64,000 nt of DNA, taken from contig NZ_JACXLC010000001.1 of assembly GCF_014705715.1 (NCBI RefSeq), forward strand, positions 1,842,457 through 1,906,456, in the 5' to 3' direction. A program made the translations under genes and the position numbers. Below are positions 35,962-44,863 of this stretch, piece after piece. The stretch's first letter is position 1. Each line of letters opens with the position of its first letter. The notes under the pieces are model-generated. The model searched no databases. It was not told the DNA's origin and saw nothing but the letters and a program-made list of their open reading frames with translations. This DNA comes from Erythrobacter rubeus (GTDB lineage Bacteria > Pseudomonadota > Alphaproteobacteria > Sphingomonadales > Sphingomonadaceae).

Positions 35962-36650
35962 CGCTTCGGCTCCCGCATGGCGGCAAACAGGTGCTCCGCG
36001 ATTTCCCAGTCGTCAGGACGATCGATATCCCATGCACGCGATTGCGGCAGTTCGATGAACCTGGTGCGCTGACCGAAGAATGGACGTCGGTCCATCCACG
36101 CATCTCGAGTACCCCAGTAAAACTGGCCCGCATCGTGGAAGACGGCTTGCAAGTCCTGCGTGCGGGTCTCTTCGTATTCAGGGTTGAGGAGTTCGGGATG
36201 GCCGCCGTCACCGCTTACAAACCCGCGCTGCGGAGGATGTCCGTAACGAACGGCGGGAAACGCAAAATCACAGTCTGGTGACAGAAGGGAATGCGCGGAG
36301 CGCAGGTCCTCGCCTGAAAGGAATGCCGCTGTCGCGTAGATACAGCAGACTGCATCTAACTCTAGACCTATGTCCGCAGCCCAAGACAGTGCGTGTGAAA
36401 CCACATCGCTCGTCCCGGTGTGATCGTCAGCAAGCTCGGCAGGCCGCATGAAGGGCGTTTCGGCTCCCGCCCCGCGCGCAACCTCTGCGATTTCATCATC
36501 GTCGGTCGATACGATTACTTGATCGAAGAGGTTGGAATCAATCGCCGCCTTGATCGGCCAGGCGATCATCGGGCGTCCGCAGAACGGGCGGATATTTTTG
36601 CGAGGTATGCGCTTGCTGCCCCCGCGAGCCGGGATGATCGCAATATTCAT
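35958..36650 (-). CDS. pseF: Pseudaminic acid cytidylyltransferase
   Basis: Activates the nonulosonic acid to the CMP-sugar. 230 residues: AIIPARGGSKRIPRKNIRPFCGRPMIAWPI (nucleotide loop), VIVSTDDDEIAEVA and DAVCCIYATAAFLSGEDL (PseF-type YATAPF motif), FAFPAVRYGHPPQRGF. Start at 36650 gives the conserved MNIAIIPARGG; the open frame upstream overlaps pseC. ATGA overlap with pseC. Confidence 0.9.
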   Translation of the reverse strand: MNIAIIPARGGSKRIPRKNIRPFCGRPMIAWPIKAAIDSNLFDQVIVSTDDDEIAEVARGAGAETPFMRPAELADDHTGTSDVVSHALSWAADIGLELDAVCCIYATAAFLSGEDLRSAHSLLSPDCDFAFPAVRYGHPPQRGFVSGDGGHPELLNPEYEETRTQDLQAVFHDAGQFYWGTRDAWMDRRPFFGQRTRFIELPQSRAWDIDRPDDWEIAEHLFAAMREPKR

Positions 36651-37810
36651 GCAGCCGCTGCCGCAGCAACCGCTTGCGTCACTTCTGCGATAACCCGTTG
36701 CTGTTGCTCGGCCGTCATCGACGGAAACATCGGCAGGCTGATCGCCTCGGAGTAATAGCGTTCGGCGTTGGGGCAATAGCCGGGCTCGAACCCGAGATCG
36801 CGGTAATAGGGCTGCAGATAGACCGGAATGTAATGGAGGTTCACTCCGATCCCTGCGTCTCGAAGCGCATCGAAGACCGCGCGCCGCCCTGCGACGCGGA
36901 CAACATAGAGGTGCCAAGCCGAAGCCGTCTCGGGATGCTGCCACGGTGTCTGAATGGGATGGGCCGCGAAAGCGGCGTCATATGTCTGCGCAATCTCCCT
37001 GCGACGCTCGATGAATTCGGCGAGCCTGCCCATCTGGCTGAAACCAAGCGCCGCGTTTATGTCTGTCATGCGGTAATTGTAACCGAGCCGCTGTTGCTCG
37101 TAATACCATGCGCCAGGATCATCGGCGTGCATCATTTCTGCATCGCGCGTGATCCCGTGGCTCCGATCGAGCCGCATGAGGCGGGCCAACTCATCATCGT
37201 TGGTAAGCGCCATGCCGCCTTCGCCCGTCGTGACGATCTTGACGGGGTGAAAGCTGAAAACCGCGATGTCGCTGTACCGGCAACTTCCGACAGGATCAGG
37301 GCCGAAACGCCCTCCGATGGCGTGCGAGGCGTCCTCGATTATCTTGACGCCATACCTGCTCGCCGCAGCGTGAATTGCCGCCATGTCGCAGGACTGGCCT
37401 GTCAGGTGGACCGGTATAATCACCTTCGGCAGCTCGCCCGATGCCGCTGCGGCTTCGAGCTTATCCGTCAATCGAACCGGACACATATTATAGCTGCGCT
37501 CATCGACATCGACGAAATCGACGTCAGCGCCGCAATAAAGTGCAGCGTTGGAACTGGCGACGAAAGTAAGGGGACTGGTCCAGACGCTATCTCCCGGACC
37601 CACACCCAATGCCATGCAGGCCACATGCAGAGCGCTGGTCGCACTGTTTGCTGCCACCGCGTGCCGCGCGCCGACCGCCGATCTGACTGCGTCTTCGAAC
37701 GCGGGGACGACCGGCCCCTGAGTTAGAAAATCGGATTTCAGGACATCGACGACTGCGGCAATGTCAGCCTCGGTAACCGATTGGCGTCCATAGGGTATAA
37801 AGTCCGCCAT
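36647..37810 (-). CDS. pseC: UDP-4-amino-4,6-dideoxy-N-acetyl-beta-L-altrosamine transaminase
   Basis: PLP-dependent aminotransferase that adds the 4-amino group after PseB. 387 residues: FIPYGRQSVTEADIAAVVDVL and SDFLTQGPVV at the start, FSFHPVKIVTTGEGGMALT with the PLP Lys (about 185), DRSHGITRD (typical of PseC), and MTDINAALGFSQM. ATG 37810 shares its A with the pseB stop (TGATG); a GTG one codon earlier is also possible. Its product needs N-acylation at C4, normally by PseH, before PseG acts; PseH is not seen in the window. Confidence 0.9.
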   Translation of the reverse strand: MADFIPYGRQSVTEADIAAVVDVLKSDFLTQGPVVPAFEDAVRSAVGARHAVAANSATSALHVACMALGVGPGDSVWTSPLTFVASSNAALYCGADVDFVDVDERSYNMCPVRLTDKLEAAAASGELPKVIIPVHLTGQSCDMAAIHAAASRYGVKIIEDASHAIGGRFGPDPVGSCRYSDIAVFSFHPVKIVTTGEGGMALTNDDELARLMRLDRSHGITRDAEMMHADDPGAWYYEQQRLGYNYRMTDINAALGFSQMGRLAEFIERRREIAQTYDAAFAAHPIQTPWQHPETASAWHLYVVRVAGRRAVFDALRDAGIGVNLHYIPVYLQPYYRDLGFEPGYCPNAERYYSEAISLPMFPSMTAEQQQRVIAEVTQAVAAAAAA

Positions 37811-38820
37811 CACGCTTCATGCGTTGGATCGACATGTTTGCGGATGAGCCCGCGCAATTGCTCGACCGAAAGAAAGTCTGGATTGGTGCCGCTGTTGAAG
37901 GAAAAGCCGGCTTCGACCGGCTTGCCGCCGACCCGCTTCAGATAGTCCTCGGGCATTTGATCGGTAGTCGTCGGCAGGATCGCGTAGTACGGGCCAAGAT
38001 CGACCGTGTTGAGGCTATCACTCGTGGTGATCATCTCTTCATGGATTTTCTCACCCGGCCGGATGCCGACCATTTCGATCTTGCATTCAGGCGCAACCGC
38101 TTCGGCGAGATCGGTGATCAGGTAGCTTGGAATCTTCGGGACGAAGATTTCCCCGCCCTGCGCGTGCTCGAGCGCCCAGAGCACCATCTGGACCCCTTCC
38201 TCCAGAGAGATGTTGAACCGGGTCATCGTTGGATCGGTTATCGGGATCACGCCGGTTTCACGCCGGTCGAGGAAGAACGGAACGACGGAGCCTCGGCTGC
38301 CAATGACATTGCCATATCGGACGACAGAAAGAAGCAGGTCGCGCGCACCTCTGATGTTGTTGGCAGCTGTAAACAGCTTGTCCGAACACAGCTTGGTCGC
38401 GCCATAAAGGTTGATCGGCGCCGCAGCCTTGTCAGTCGAGAGCGCAACGACATTCTCGACCCTGCTGTCGAGGCAGGATTCGATGATATTCTGCGCGCCT
38501 AGAACATTCGTCTTGATGCACTCGAACGGGTTGTATTCCGCCGCTGGCACCTGCTTCAGTGCTGCCGCGTGTACGACGATGTCGATCCCTTCAAATGCAC
38601 GCCGCAACCGGGATTGATCGCGAATGTCCCCGATGAAATAGCGCAGCGCGGGGTATTTTTGCGGAGAGAATTCCTGGCTCATCTCATACTGTTTGAGTTC
38701 GTCGCGCGAATAGATCACGAGACGCCGCACGCCGGGATACTTTTCGAGGACCTGACGGACAAAAGCTCTTCCGAAAGAGCCCGTGCCCCCCGTCACAAGA
38801 ATGCTCTTATTATCCAACAA
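37810..38820 (-). CDS. pseB: UDP-N-acetylglucosamine 4,6-dehydratase (C5-inverting)
   Basis: First step of pseudaminic acid synthesis. 336 residues of the SDR type: SILVTGGTGSFGRAFVRQVL, VIYSRDELKQYEMSQEF (the ELKQxEM signature of PseB/FlaA1), FIGDIRDQSRLRRAF, ALKQVPAAEYNPFECIKTNVLGAQN and the YG...K active site (INLYGATKLCSDKLF). The start codon is TTG 38820 (a second TTG follows). It overlaps the flippase end by 11 bp. Confidence 0.92.
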   Translation of the reverse strand: MLDNKSILVTGGTGSFGRAFVRQVLEKYPGVRRLVIYSRDELKQYEMSQEFSPQKYPALRYFIGDIRDQSRLRRAFEGIDIVVHAAALKQVPAAEYNPFECIKTNVLGAQNIIESCLDSRVENVVALSTDKAAAPINLYGATKLCSDKLFTAANNIRGARDLLLSVVRYGNVIGSRGSVVPFFLDRRETGVIPITDPTMTRFNISLEEGVQMVLWALEHAQGGEIFVPKIPSYLITDLAEAVAPECKIEMVGIRPGEKIHEEMITTSDSLNTVDLGPYYAILPTTTDQMPEDYLKRVGGKPVEAGFSFNSGTNPDFLSVEQLRGLIRKHVDPTHEA

Positions 38821-40099
38821 CGGCCTTCGCTCCCTTACGAGTGTTCATATATCGCGCCATGACAAGCACACCGCTAATAATGAATGCCGCACCGAATGAA
38901 ACCGCTGTCGCCAGCATGATACCCCGAATTCCCATGGTCTGGACCCAGAGGATGCTCAGCCAGATGTTCAGCCCGATCGTCGCGGCGCTGCAGATGGACA
39001 TCAGCTCGATGCGCTTGTCGAAGTGGAGGAACTTCATATTGTGCATGAAGTACCCCTGCAGGACGATCGCGATCATCACATATTGCAGCAGCGGGATGGC
39101 GCTGTGAAACGCCTCGCCGAGAAGTATTGGCGCGACAAGTAATGCGAATACGTAGAACGCGGCAGCGGCGATTGCAGCAAGGATGAAATAGAGGACCGAT
39201 ACCGACGCGACCTCGCCCAAGCCTTCGCTGGCAGCGATCTTGAGCTTGCGGAACAACCAAGGAGTCCACGCGAGGACAAAGCTGTGGTTCGCCATCCAGA
39301 ATGCCGATGCGAACAAGGCGGCGACCCCGTACATCGCGCTGGCCTCGACCCCGAGATAATGCGCCGCGATGACCTTGTCTGCGGTCGCCATGGCCATCAC
39401 CACCGCGCCTGCCGGCCAGTACACCACACCAAAGGATGCGATGTTGCGATAGAATGATCGCTCGGGGACCCGAATCAGTGCGGGCAACGTAAAACCGAGC
39501 GACCTCAGCGAAAATAGTGTGGCAATGCCCATGCTGAGCATTCGGCCGAGCACGACCCCGCGCCAATCCCAACCCGCCAGCAGGAAGCAGACGATGAATA
39601 CCATACTCAGCACCGCCTGGATGCCTTGTGTCGCCAAGAAGGCTCCGCGGCGGTTGTGGAACTGCTGAAGCGCGAGGACCGTGTAGAAAACTTCGTAAAG
39701 GAACGCGGCGATCACGATGCTGACCAGCCAGGCTTCGGGGAATTTGGTCAGCGTCGCGAGCAGTTCGCCAAATACCAGCGTCACCAGAGATACGAACGCG
39801 GCCAGCACGACCATCACGAACAGCGCCGTATGCGTGAACCGGTCGAGCTGTTTCTGGTCGAGATCGTAGAACCTCATCCGGATCGCGTCCTGTGTGGTGA
39901 GCCCGACGATCGGGCGCATAAAGGTCGCGTAGGTTATGAAGAGCACCCAGATCCCGTAGCCGGTCGGGTCGAGCATGCGCGTAAGGATCGGCGCCAGCAG
40001 CAGTGGCACGAGCGCCTCGATGCCGTTCGCGAAAGCGTAGAAAAGCGATTGCAGCGCCAGAAACTTCTTGGCGTTTAAACTGAATAGTTTCCGGACCAT
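38810..40099 (-). CDS. Polysaccharide flippase (Wzx/MATE-type)
   Basis: 429 residues with 12 or so membrane helices, and the opening KKFLALQSLFYAFANGIEALVPLLLAPILTRMLDPTGYGIWVLFITYA typical of Wzx and RfbX flippases that move undecaprenyl-linked repeat units across the inner membrane. Start at 40099 removes eight poorly conserved codons. It is the first gene of the nonulosonate operon, whose promoter should lie in 40100-40305. The flippase argues that the nonulosonate enters a cell-surface polysaccharide, not only a flagellin. Confidence 0.88.
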   Translation of the reverse strand: MVRKLFSLNAKKFLALQSLFYAFANGIEALVPLLLAPILTRMLDPTGYGIWVLFITYATFMRPIVGLTTQDAIRMRFYDLDQKQLDRFTHTALFVMVVLAAFVSLVTLVFGELLATLTKFPEAWLVSIVIAAFLYEVFYTVLALQQFHNRRGAFLATQGIQAVLSMVFIVCFLLAGWDWRGVVLGRMLSMGIATLFSLRSLGFTLPALIRVPERSFYRNIASFGVVYWPAGAVVMAMATADKVIAAHYLGVEASAMYGVAALFASAFWMANHSFVLAWTPWLFRKLKIAASEGLGEVASVSVLYFILAAIAAAAFYVFALLVAPILLGEAFHSAIPLLQYVMIAIVLQGYFMHNMKFLHFDKRIELMSICSAATIGLNIWLSILWVQTMGIRGIMLATAVSFGAAFIISGVLVMARYMNTRKGAKAVVG

Positions 40100-40305
40100 C
40101 GACCGATCTTTTGCCCTCACGCTTTAAGCGCCCGCCCCTGCGAGTACTTGAGAAGCTGTAAACCTAAATCGTTAACGAATGTCTGAGAAACGTCCCGCAC
40201 CGATCGGCTGAAACGATCAAAGCTCGGGGAATTTTGTTCGGAGGTAGAGCGCAGTCGTTCATAAATCGGCTGGGTGCGGCGTCCTATTTCTTAGGGAGGC
40301 CGTCG

Positions 40306-41580
40306 TCAGCCTATCGAAAGATAATTCAAAAAACGCTGTGCATCACGATTGAAAATGTTTGGCTGGCGGCGGGTCTCGAACTGTGAACCGACCTCAGCGT
40401 TGTTCCAATGGTAGATGTTTGTCAAAAGGCCAAACAAATAGCGAGGGTCAATTTTCAGTAAAGAGTAGGGTTGAGGAAATTCAACATTCAAATCAATATA
40501 TGATAATGATGGATTATTCTTGTTTATATTGAGAATTGCCGCTTGCTTTTCGTCGACTGGGATAACGTAGAAATAGTCAGCATTACATTCAGAACGCGCA
40601 AAGGCTCTTTTCGCAGCCAGCGCCAACAATCGTCGAATCGGAAGCTGCTCAATCTCCTCTGCGTTAATGAGGCGCTCGTAATCCATCGACCGAGTGGAGA
40701 TTTCCGAGATTCTTTTCGTTATATCTTCCCGGCTATAGGGCTCGGTCCGCACTGCCGTTGGCTCGAATGAAATTGTATCGAGGGTTCCACCGTTGTCCGC
40801 AAGAACAACCGCATTGGGGTCAAGTTCGAGGACCTCGACCGGATCGGCTACTCCCCGAAACTCGTTCAGTGGGGCGAGCCGACCACCCAAAATGTACTTA
40901 CCGGCAAATGGCACGTTCTTCTTCGCCCCCACCGCGTCAACCAATTTAAGATATCGTTCGAAAAACTGCTCCTTCTTTTGGTTGGCAGCTTCCGGCAACT
41001 TAGGATCGTCGAGGTCGAAATACGTCTGCGGAAACGGCCCGGCGCCAGTGTAACCGCAGCATAAGATATCCACTTTCCCAGCTCGCTCCACAAATGCATC
41101 GATCATGTCATCATCGAAAATCACATCGTTCGAGTTTGCAACACAACAACGCCGCTCTCCTTCGTGTTTGACGATGAGGGCACTGTCGATGTCCGATATA
41201 CTGCCCGTCCGATGAGGTAATATGTCTACTAGGGTCGAGCCAATACGCCGCGGCTCAGAAAGCACTGTACACCCCAATCCATCAGCTCTCATCTTGTAAA
41301 AAAGGTGGTTCGGGTCGTGGTCGGCAATAAGGATTTCTTTTTCGCCATACCTTGCAAAATAGCTTTTCAGAAACTCGGCATCGTAGTGATCCGGATGGAT
41401 ATGGGATACATAAACTATGTCGATATCGCCAATCGCTTCCAACGGATTGGAGACCTCGGGGAAGTGATACCATGAGCCATCATACACGCCCTCTGTAAAC
41501 CACGGATCACACAAAATGCGGACATCAGGCGTCGCGATTACAATACAAGCCGAGTAAATGTACTTCACGGAAATCGACAT
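40306..41580 (-). CDS. MBL-fold metal hydrolase/oxygenase-like protein (UlaG/CMP-sialate hydroxylase-like)
   Basis: 424 residues. The N-terminal metallo-beta-lactamase fold has ILCDPWFTEGVYDGSWYHFPE, YVSHIHPDHYDAEFLKSYF (HxHxDH metal motif, about 58-63) and further ligands around CCVANSNDVIFDDD. The C-terminal 100 residues, ending WNNAEVGSQFETRRQPNIFNRDAQRFLNYL, recall the tail of CMP-sialic acid hydroxylase, though I see no Rieske domain. Possible roles are hydroxylation or hydrolysis of a CMP- or UDP-activated sugar. G+C is much lower than in the flanking housekeeping genes. Function remains inferred. Confidence 0.6.
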   Translation of the reverse strand: MSISVKYIYSACIVIATPDVRILCDPWFTEGVYDGSWYHFPEVSNPLEAIGDIDIVYVSHIHPDHYDAEFLKSYFARYGEKEILIADHDPNHLFYKMRADGLGCTVLSEPRRIGSTLVDILPHRTGSISDIDSALIVKHEGERRCCVANSNDVIFDDDMIDAFVERAGKVDILCCGYTGAGPFPQTYFDLDDPKLPEAANQKKEQFFERYLKLVDAVGAKKNVPFAGKYILGGRLAPLNEFRGVADPVEVLELDPNAVVLADNGGTLDTISFEPTAVRTEPYSREDITKRISEISTRSMDYERLINAEEIEQLPIRRLLALAAKRAFARSECNADYFYVIPVDEKQAAILNINKNNPSLSYIDLNVEFPQPYSLLKIDPRYLFGLLTNIYHWNNAEVGSQFETRRQPNIFNRDAQRFLNYLSIG

Positions 41581-41907
41581 AGTCAGTTTTTTGCCTCGCC
41601 AAGTTAAATATATGAAACTATAATAATATTGAATCTAAATTTTGTGATAAATTCGTCAGGGAGTCTAATTGAGTAAGAATCATAGACTAATTGACCAAGT
41701 TTATTTTATCTTCGGCTATATTCCGATTATGCATTACTTGACGAATGATAGACACCCCATTTCTTGCCGATATGGCAGCGTTCGACCTCATTGGACCTGA
41801 ATGAACCTGAACGCAAATTGTTAAGACATAAATGAGATAAGGCCCTCAAGCAGCGGCTGGTCAAGACCGTCCGGTAAGCAACAATCATTTGTTTGAGGTA
41901 GATCAGC
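41581..41907. other. AT-rich non-coding region between divergent accessory genes
   Basis: About 327 bp without a supportable reading frame, markedly AT-rich (stretches such as ATATATGAAACTATAATAATATTG). It must contain the promoters of the MBL gene (leftward) and of the GT-B-like gene (rightward). I see no confident -35/-10 pair, repeat or RNA. The base composition contrasts with the rest of the window and supports acquisition of the block. Confidence 0.6.
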
Positions 41908-43338
41908 GTGGCCTTAAATGCAGTCGAAGCCAGTGGCCTATTCACCGAAAGTTCGAGTACGGCGAAGATCGATGCCGCAATTGAGATCACCGATCGCCAA
42001 TACGATCTTCCAACCGCACTCCGGATCGTACGGGCACTGGAAACCACATCAGGTCGAGCAGCTGTCTACGAAGAAATCAAGAACAAGAACGCTGTCTATC
42101 GCGCGGTCGATGCACTTTATGAAAGCGCTGACAAACGGATACTTCAGCCGTTCTTTCTGTTCCTCTACATGGTGAAGTGCGCTGTTTCGATCGGACCGGT
42201 CGAAGATCGGGAAGCTGAACTCGAAGCCGTGGCCCTTCACAACTTTTCCAATGAAGAAAAAACGATCGACCGCGTGGCAGCGTTGGTGCCCGATTTACGC
42301 CTTTTGCGTCTCGCTATTGAGCGCAGGCATGTTCTGCACTTTCGCCAGCTGACAATCGCTCTGAAAATGATCGGCGCGTCCGCCAGGATATGGCCGTTTC
42401 TGCAAATCCTGGCGCGTCGCCACAGCTTCATGCCATCCGCCCGGATCGCAAGTGCGCTTGCCTATTACATTTGGTTTTCGTGGCTGTTCGAGAATCGCCA
42501 GGAGCTAAAAGCGGCGATTATCGCCAGCAATTACAGCCCAGAAGCCGTGGGCATGGCTGCCGCCGCGCACCGCACAGACAGACAGGTCGTCTATTCAAAT
42601 CATGCGACGGTACCCGCGAACGGGACTGTGGTCCCGCCAGTCTATGCCGATTGCGCGCTGTTCTACGGGGATAAGACAACGCAAACTTACAGGCGCCGCA
42701 GTTCCTGCACAGCGGAGATAGCCTTGATCGGGCAGCCAGGAGAGGCTCATCCGATGCAGTGGCGCGAGGAAGTGGAGACCATCGGGATATTCCTGACTTC
42801 GGGCACAAAAATCGACGTTCTCAAGAGCCTGATAGCAACCATCCGAATTGACCTACCCGACGCGCGCATCCTCATCCGGCAGCATCCCGTGACGCTGCTC
42901 AAGACGGATTTTTCAGGGCTGGCGCTTGACGACGACAGAGTCGAACTGACGATCGGCAACCCGCTCGATGAAGAAATAGCCGCCTGCGACCTCGTCATTT
43001 GCGGCAATAGCGGGGTTGCCATGAATGTCTTGTGCGGTGGCCGGCCCGTCGCTTACCTTTCCAGTCTCGACGGGATCAAGTTCGACGCCAACGGCTTCGT
43101 TGAAAGCCGGCTGGTGTACTCGATGCCGTGGTGGAGCGACGACATCTACAGCCGCGTGAAAGCCTTCTATAACCTCCCAGGCTGGGTGCAGGTCATGCAG
43201 AGCTACGATGCTTCATACGGTGCCGACCTGGCCGAATTGAAAGCGCAAGCTGCAGCAGTCCTGCTGCGCAATGTTCGCCCACAGCACGGCGAAGCCAGGG
43301 GCGCAACGGGCACAAGCAGCGTTAAGTTGGTTGCCTGA
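41908..43338 (+). CDS. GT-B-like glycosyltransferase candidate with sialyltransferase-type HP motif
   Basis: 476 residues without signal peptide or membrane anchor. The first 170 residues are helical and unfamiliar. The C-terminal half looks like a GT-B fold: ELKAAIIASNYSPEAVGMAAAA, VVYSNHATVP, IGIFLTSGTKIDVLKSLIATI, ILIRQHPVTLLKTDF and CDLVICGNSGVAMNVLCGGRPVAYL. The Arg-x-His-Pro and the Asn-Ser-Gly/Gly-Arg-Pro pattern resemble the HP and Ser motifs of bacterial sialyl- and polysialyltransferases and capsule GTs. A role as pseudaminyltransferase for the neighbouring operon is inferred. GTG start 41908 with GAGGT eight bases before it. Confidence 0.55.
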   Translation: MALNAVEASGLFTESSSTAKIDAAIEITDRQYDLPTALRIVRALETTSGRAAVYEEIKNKNAVYRAVDALYESADKRILQPFFLFLYMVKCAVSIGPVEDREAELEAVALHNFSNEEKTIDRVAALVPDLRLLRLAIERRHVLHFRQLTIALKMIGASARIWPFLQILARRHSFMPSARIASALAYYIWFSWLFENRQELKAAIIASNYSPEAVGMAAAAHRTDRQVVYSNHATVPANGTVVPPVYADCALFYGDKTTQTYRRRSSCTAEIALIGQPGEAHPMQWREEVETIGIFLTSGTKIDVLKSLIATIRIDLPDARILIRQHPVTLLKTDFSGLALDDDRVELTIGNPLDEEIAACDLVICGNSGVAMNVLCGGRPVAYLSSLDGIKFDANGFVESRLVYSMPWWSDDIYSRVKAFYNLPGWVQVMQSYDASYGADLAELKAQAAAVLLRNVRPQHGEARGATGTSSVKLVA

Positions 43339-43344
43339 TTTGAG

Positions 43345-43365
43345 CTTCAAGGCTTGAAGTCTTTT
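43345..43365 (+). terminator. Rho-independent terminator candidate
   Basis: CTTCAA (43345-43350), GGC loop, TTGAAG (43354-43359), then TCTTTT (43360-43365). It follows the stop of the GT-B-like gene by a few bases and lies in the 46-bp gap before the convergent porin. The stem is short, so strength is uncertain. Confidence 0.5.
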
Positions 43366-43384
43366 GGCGAACTCTGCCTCTAAG

Positions 43385-44791
43385 TCAGAACTTGTACTGC
43401 GTTGAAACCTGGACTTTTTGCAGGTTGCCGGACTGACCATCTTCCAAGGTCCGTTCCGCATACAAGTACTCTATACCGATGCTCAGCGGATCGACCGGCG
43501 ACCAGATGAGGTTCGCAAACGCATTCCAGCTTTCGTCGGTCACTTGATCGGTCGTCAAAAGGACCGGATTGTCCGCCTTGAAATACGAACCAGCAATCGT
43601 CGAGCGCAGCTTGTCCGACCAGATATGGCGGAACGCGGCAAAACCTGAATAGGTGAAGATCGGATCGAGTTCGCCCGCCGCCGTAATCGCCGCGTCGTTG
43701 ACGAGGTTAAGGCCGATATAGCGCCCGAGCCCGTCTCCAGCGGTTGCCATGAAGCGGAAGTCGTCCCGGGGTCCTACTCTGAGTTTGCCCGATACGCTTA
43801 GGCCATAACCGACCGCGCTGTCGTCGACTCCTTGCAGGTCGTCTTTCGAAACATGCAGTTGGCGCAAGATGCCGGTCGCGGTGAGCGAGCCCCAGTCGCC
43901 GCCCCAATTGTAGCGGGCGACCACATCGGGCAGTTGGTCATCACCTGCTATCACGCGCGAACCGTCAGAGTCCGTCACGACGGTTTCAGGTTGTTCAACA
44001 GCAAGCTGGAGGCCGCCACTCGTGTAGCGGATGAGCGGTTGGCGATCGAACACGGTGCCCGGCGTCACGCCGATGAAATCGAGACTGTCGGGCAGCGCAC
44101 CGACATTCTGGAAGGTCGACCACGCCTGGCCGAACGTCCATTTGTCATAAGTGATGAAGGCTTGCCGAATACGCGGCACAAAGCTGTTGGAAATCCGCTC
44201 ATTCCCGCCTTCGGTGACATTGAAGTCAAGCTCGATATGGCTTTTGAGCGCGTGCTCGGTCCCGACATCGGTTTCTGTATTGAACAGGAACCGCGTCTGG
44301 CGAGCGCTGAAGTCGGTGTCGAAACCGCTCGGTTCTCCGCCGACCGGAATGGCAACCGGGATCAGGAAGTCGCGCAGGATCGAATTGTTGGGCAGCTGCC
44401 CGCCGCTCGTGCGCTGAGTGATCGCGTCGAGCTTGACGTATCCGCCATAGCTAAAAGTCGTTTTGCCGGGGCTCGATCCACCTCCAGATGGCGGAGCGGC
44501 CGCGATCTGCTCATCGAGCTCGTCCTGCCTGGTCTGGAGGTCCTGAGTGGCAGCCAGTAAGGCAGCGCCCTGGGCGCGCATTTCATCGCGCTCAGCCTGC
44601 ATCGCAATCTGCTCCTGCTCGTTCGCACCCTCCTGCGCGTCGAGCCGCTCTATCAACCCTTCGACCAGGGCTTCCAGCCGATCCAAACGCTCGTCGACCG
44701 AGGCGTCCTGCGCCGCGGCAGGGCTCGCTGCAAGGCATGTGGCGCAAAGCAATGCGGCGCGCGCCTTTCTGCAGATTTTCAACTGCGACAT
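43385..44791 (-). CDS. DcaP-like outer-membrane porin
   Basis: 468 residues: signal peptide (ALLCATCLAASPAAA, cut before QDAS), a periplasmic coiled coil (about 30-100, ERLDRLEALVEGLIERLDAQ and many Glu/Gln heptads), a Gly/Ser/Pro linker, then a beta-barrel starting FSYGGYVKLDAITQRT and ending in ...VQVSTQYKF, the terminal Phe recognised by BAM. Coiled coil plus barrel is the DcaP arrangement, which takes up organic acids and small anions. Start at 44791 has GGGAGGGAGG upstream; the longer open frame lies on the acs leader. It is divergent from acs and probably imports a substrate for that module. Confidence 0.85.
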   Translation of the reverse strand: MSQLKICRKARAALLCATCLAASPAAAQDASVDERLDRLEALVEGLIERLDAQEGANEQEQIAMQAERDEMRAQGAALLAATQDLQTRQDELDEQIAAAPPSGGGSSPGKTTFSYGGYVKLDAITQRTSGGQLPNNSILRDFLIPVAIPVGGEPSGFDTDFSARQTRFLFNTETDVGTEHALKSHIELDFNVTEGGNERISNSFVPRIRQAFITYDKWTFGQAWSTFQNVGALPDSLDFIGVTPGTVFDRQPLIRYTSGGLQLAVEQPETVVTDSDGSRVIAGDDQLPDVVARYNWGGDWGSLTATGILRQLHVSKDDLQGVDDSAVGYGLSVSGKLRVGPRDDFRFMATAGDGLGRYIGLNLVNDAAITAAGELDPIFTYSGFAAFRHIWSDKLRSTIAGSYFKADNPVLLTTDQVTDESWNAFANLIWSPVDPLSIGIEYLYAERTLEDGQSGNLQKVQVSTQYKF

Positions 44792-44863
44792 GGTTCCTCC
44801 CTCCCTCGCTAATCTGATGAAGCAGAATGGAACGCGGTCCCCTTTGCGCACAATTGGAGGATC

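Noticed and set aside
36674..37726. 350-codon open frame antisense to pseC
   Set aside because: The sense strand encodes a complete PLP enzyme; the antisense peptide has no domain-like composition.
40286..40298. CCTA...TAGG hairpin at the end of the MBL gene
   Set aside because: Four-base stem only; not above chance.
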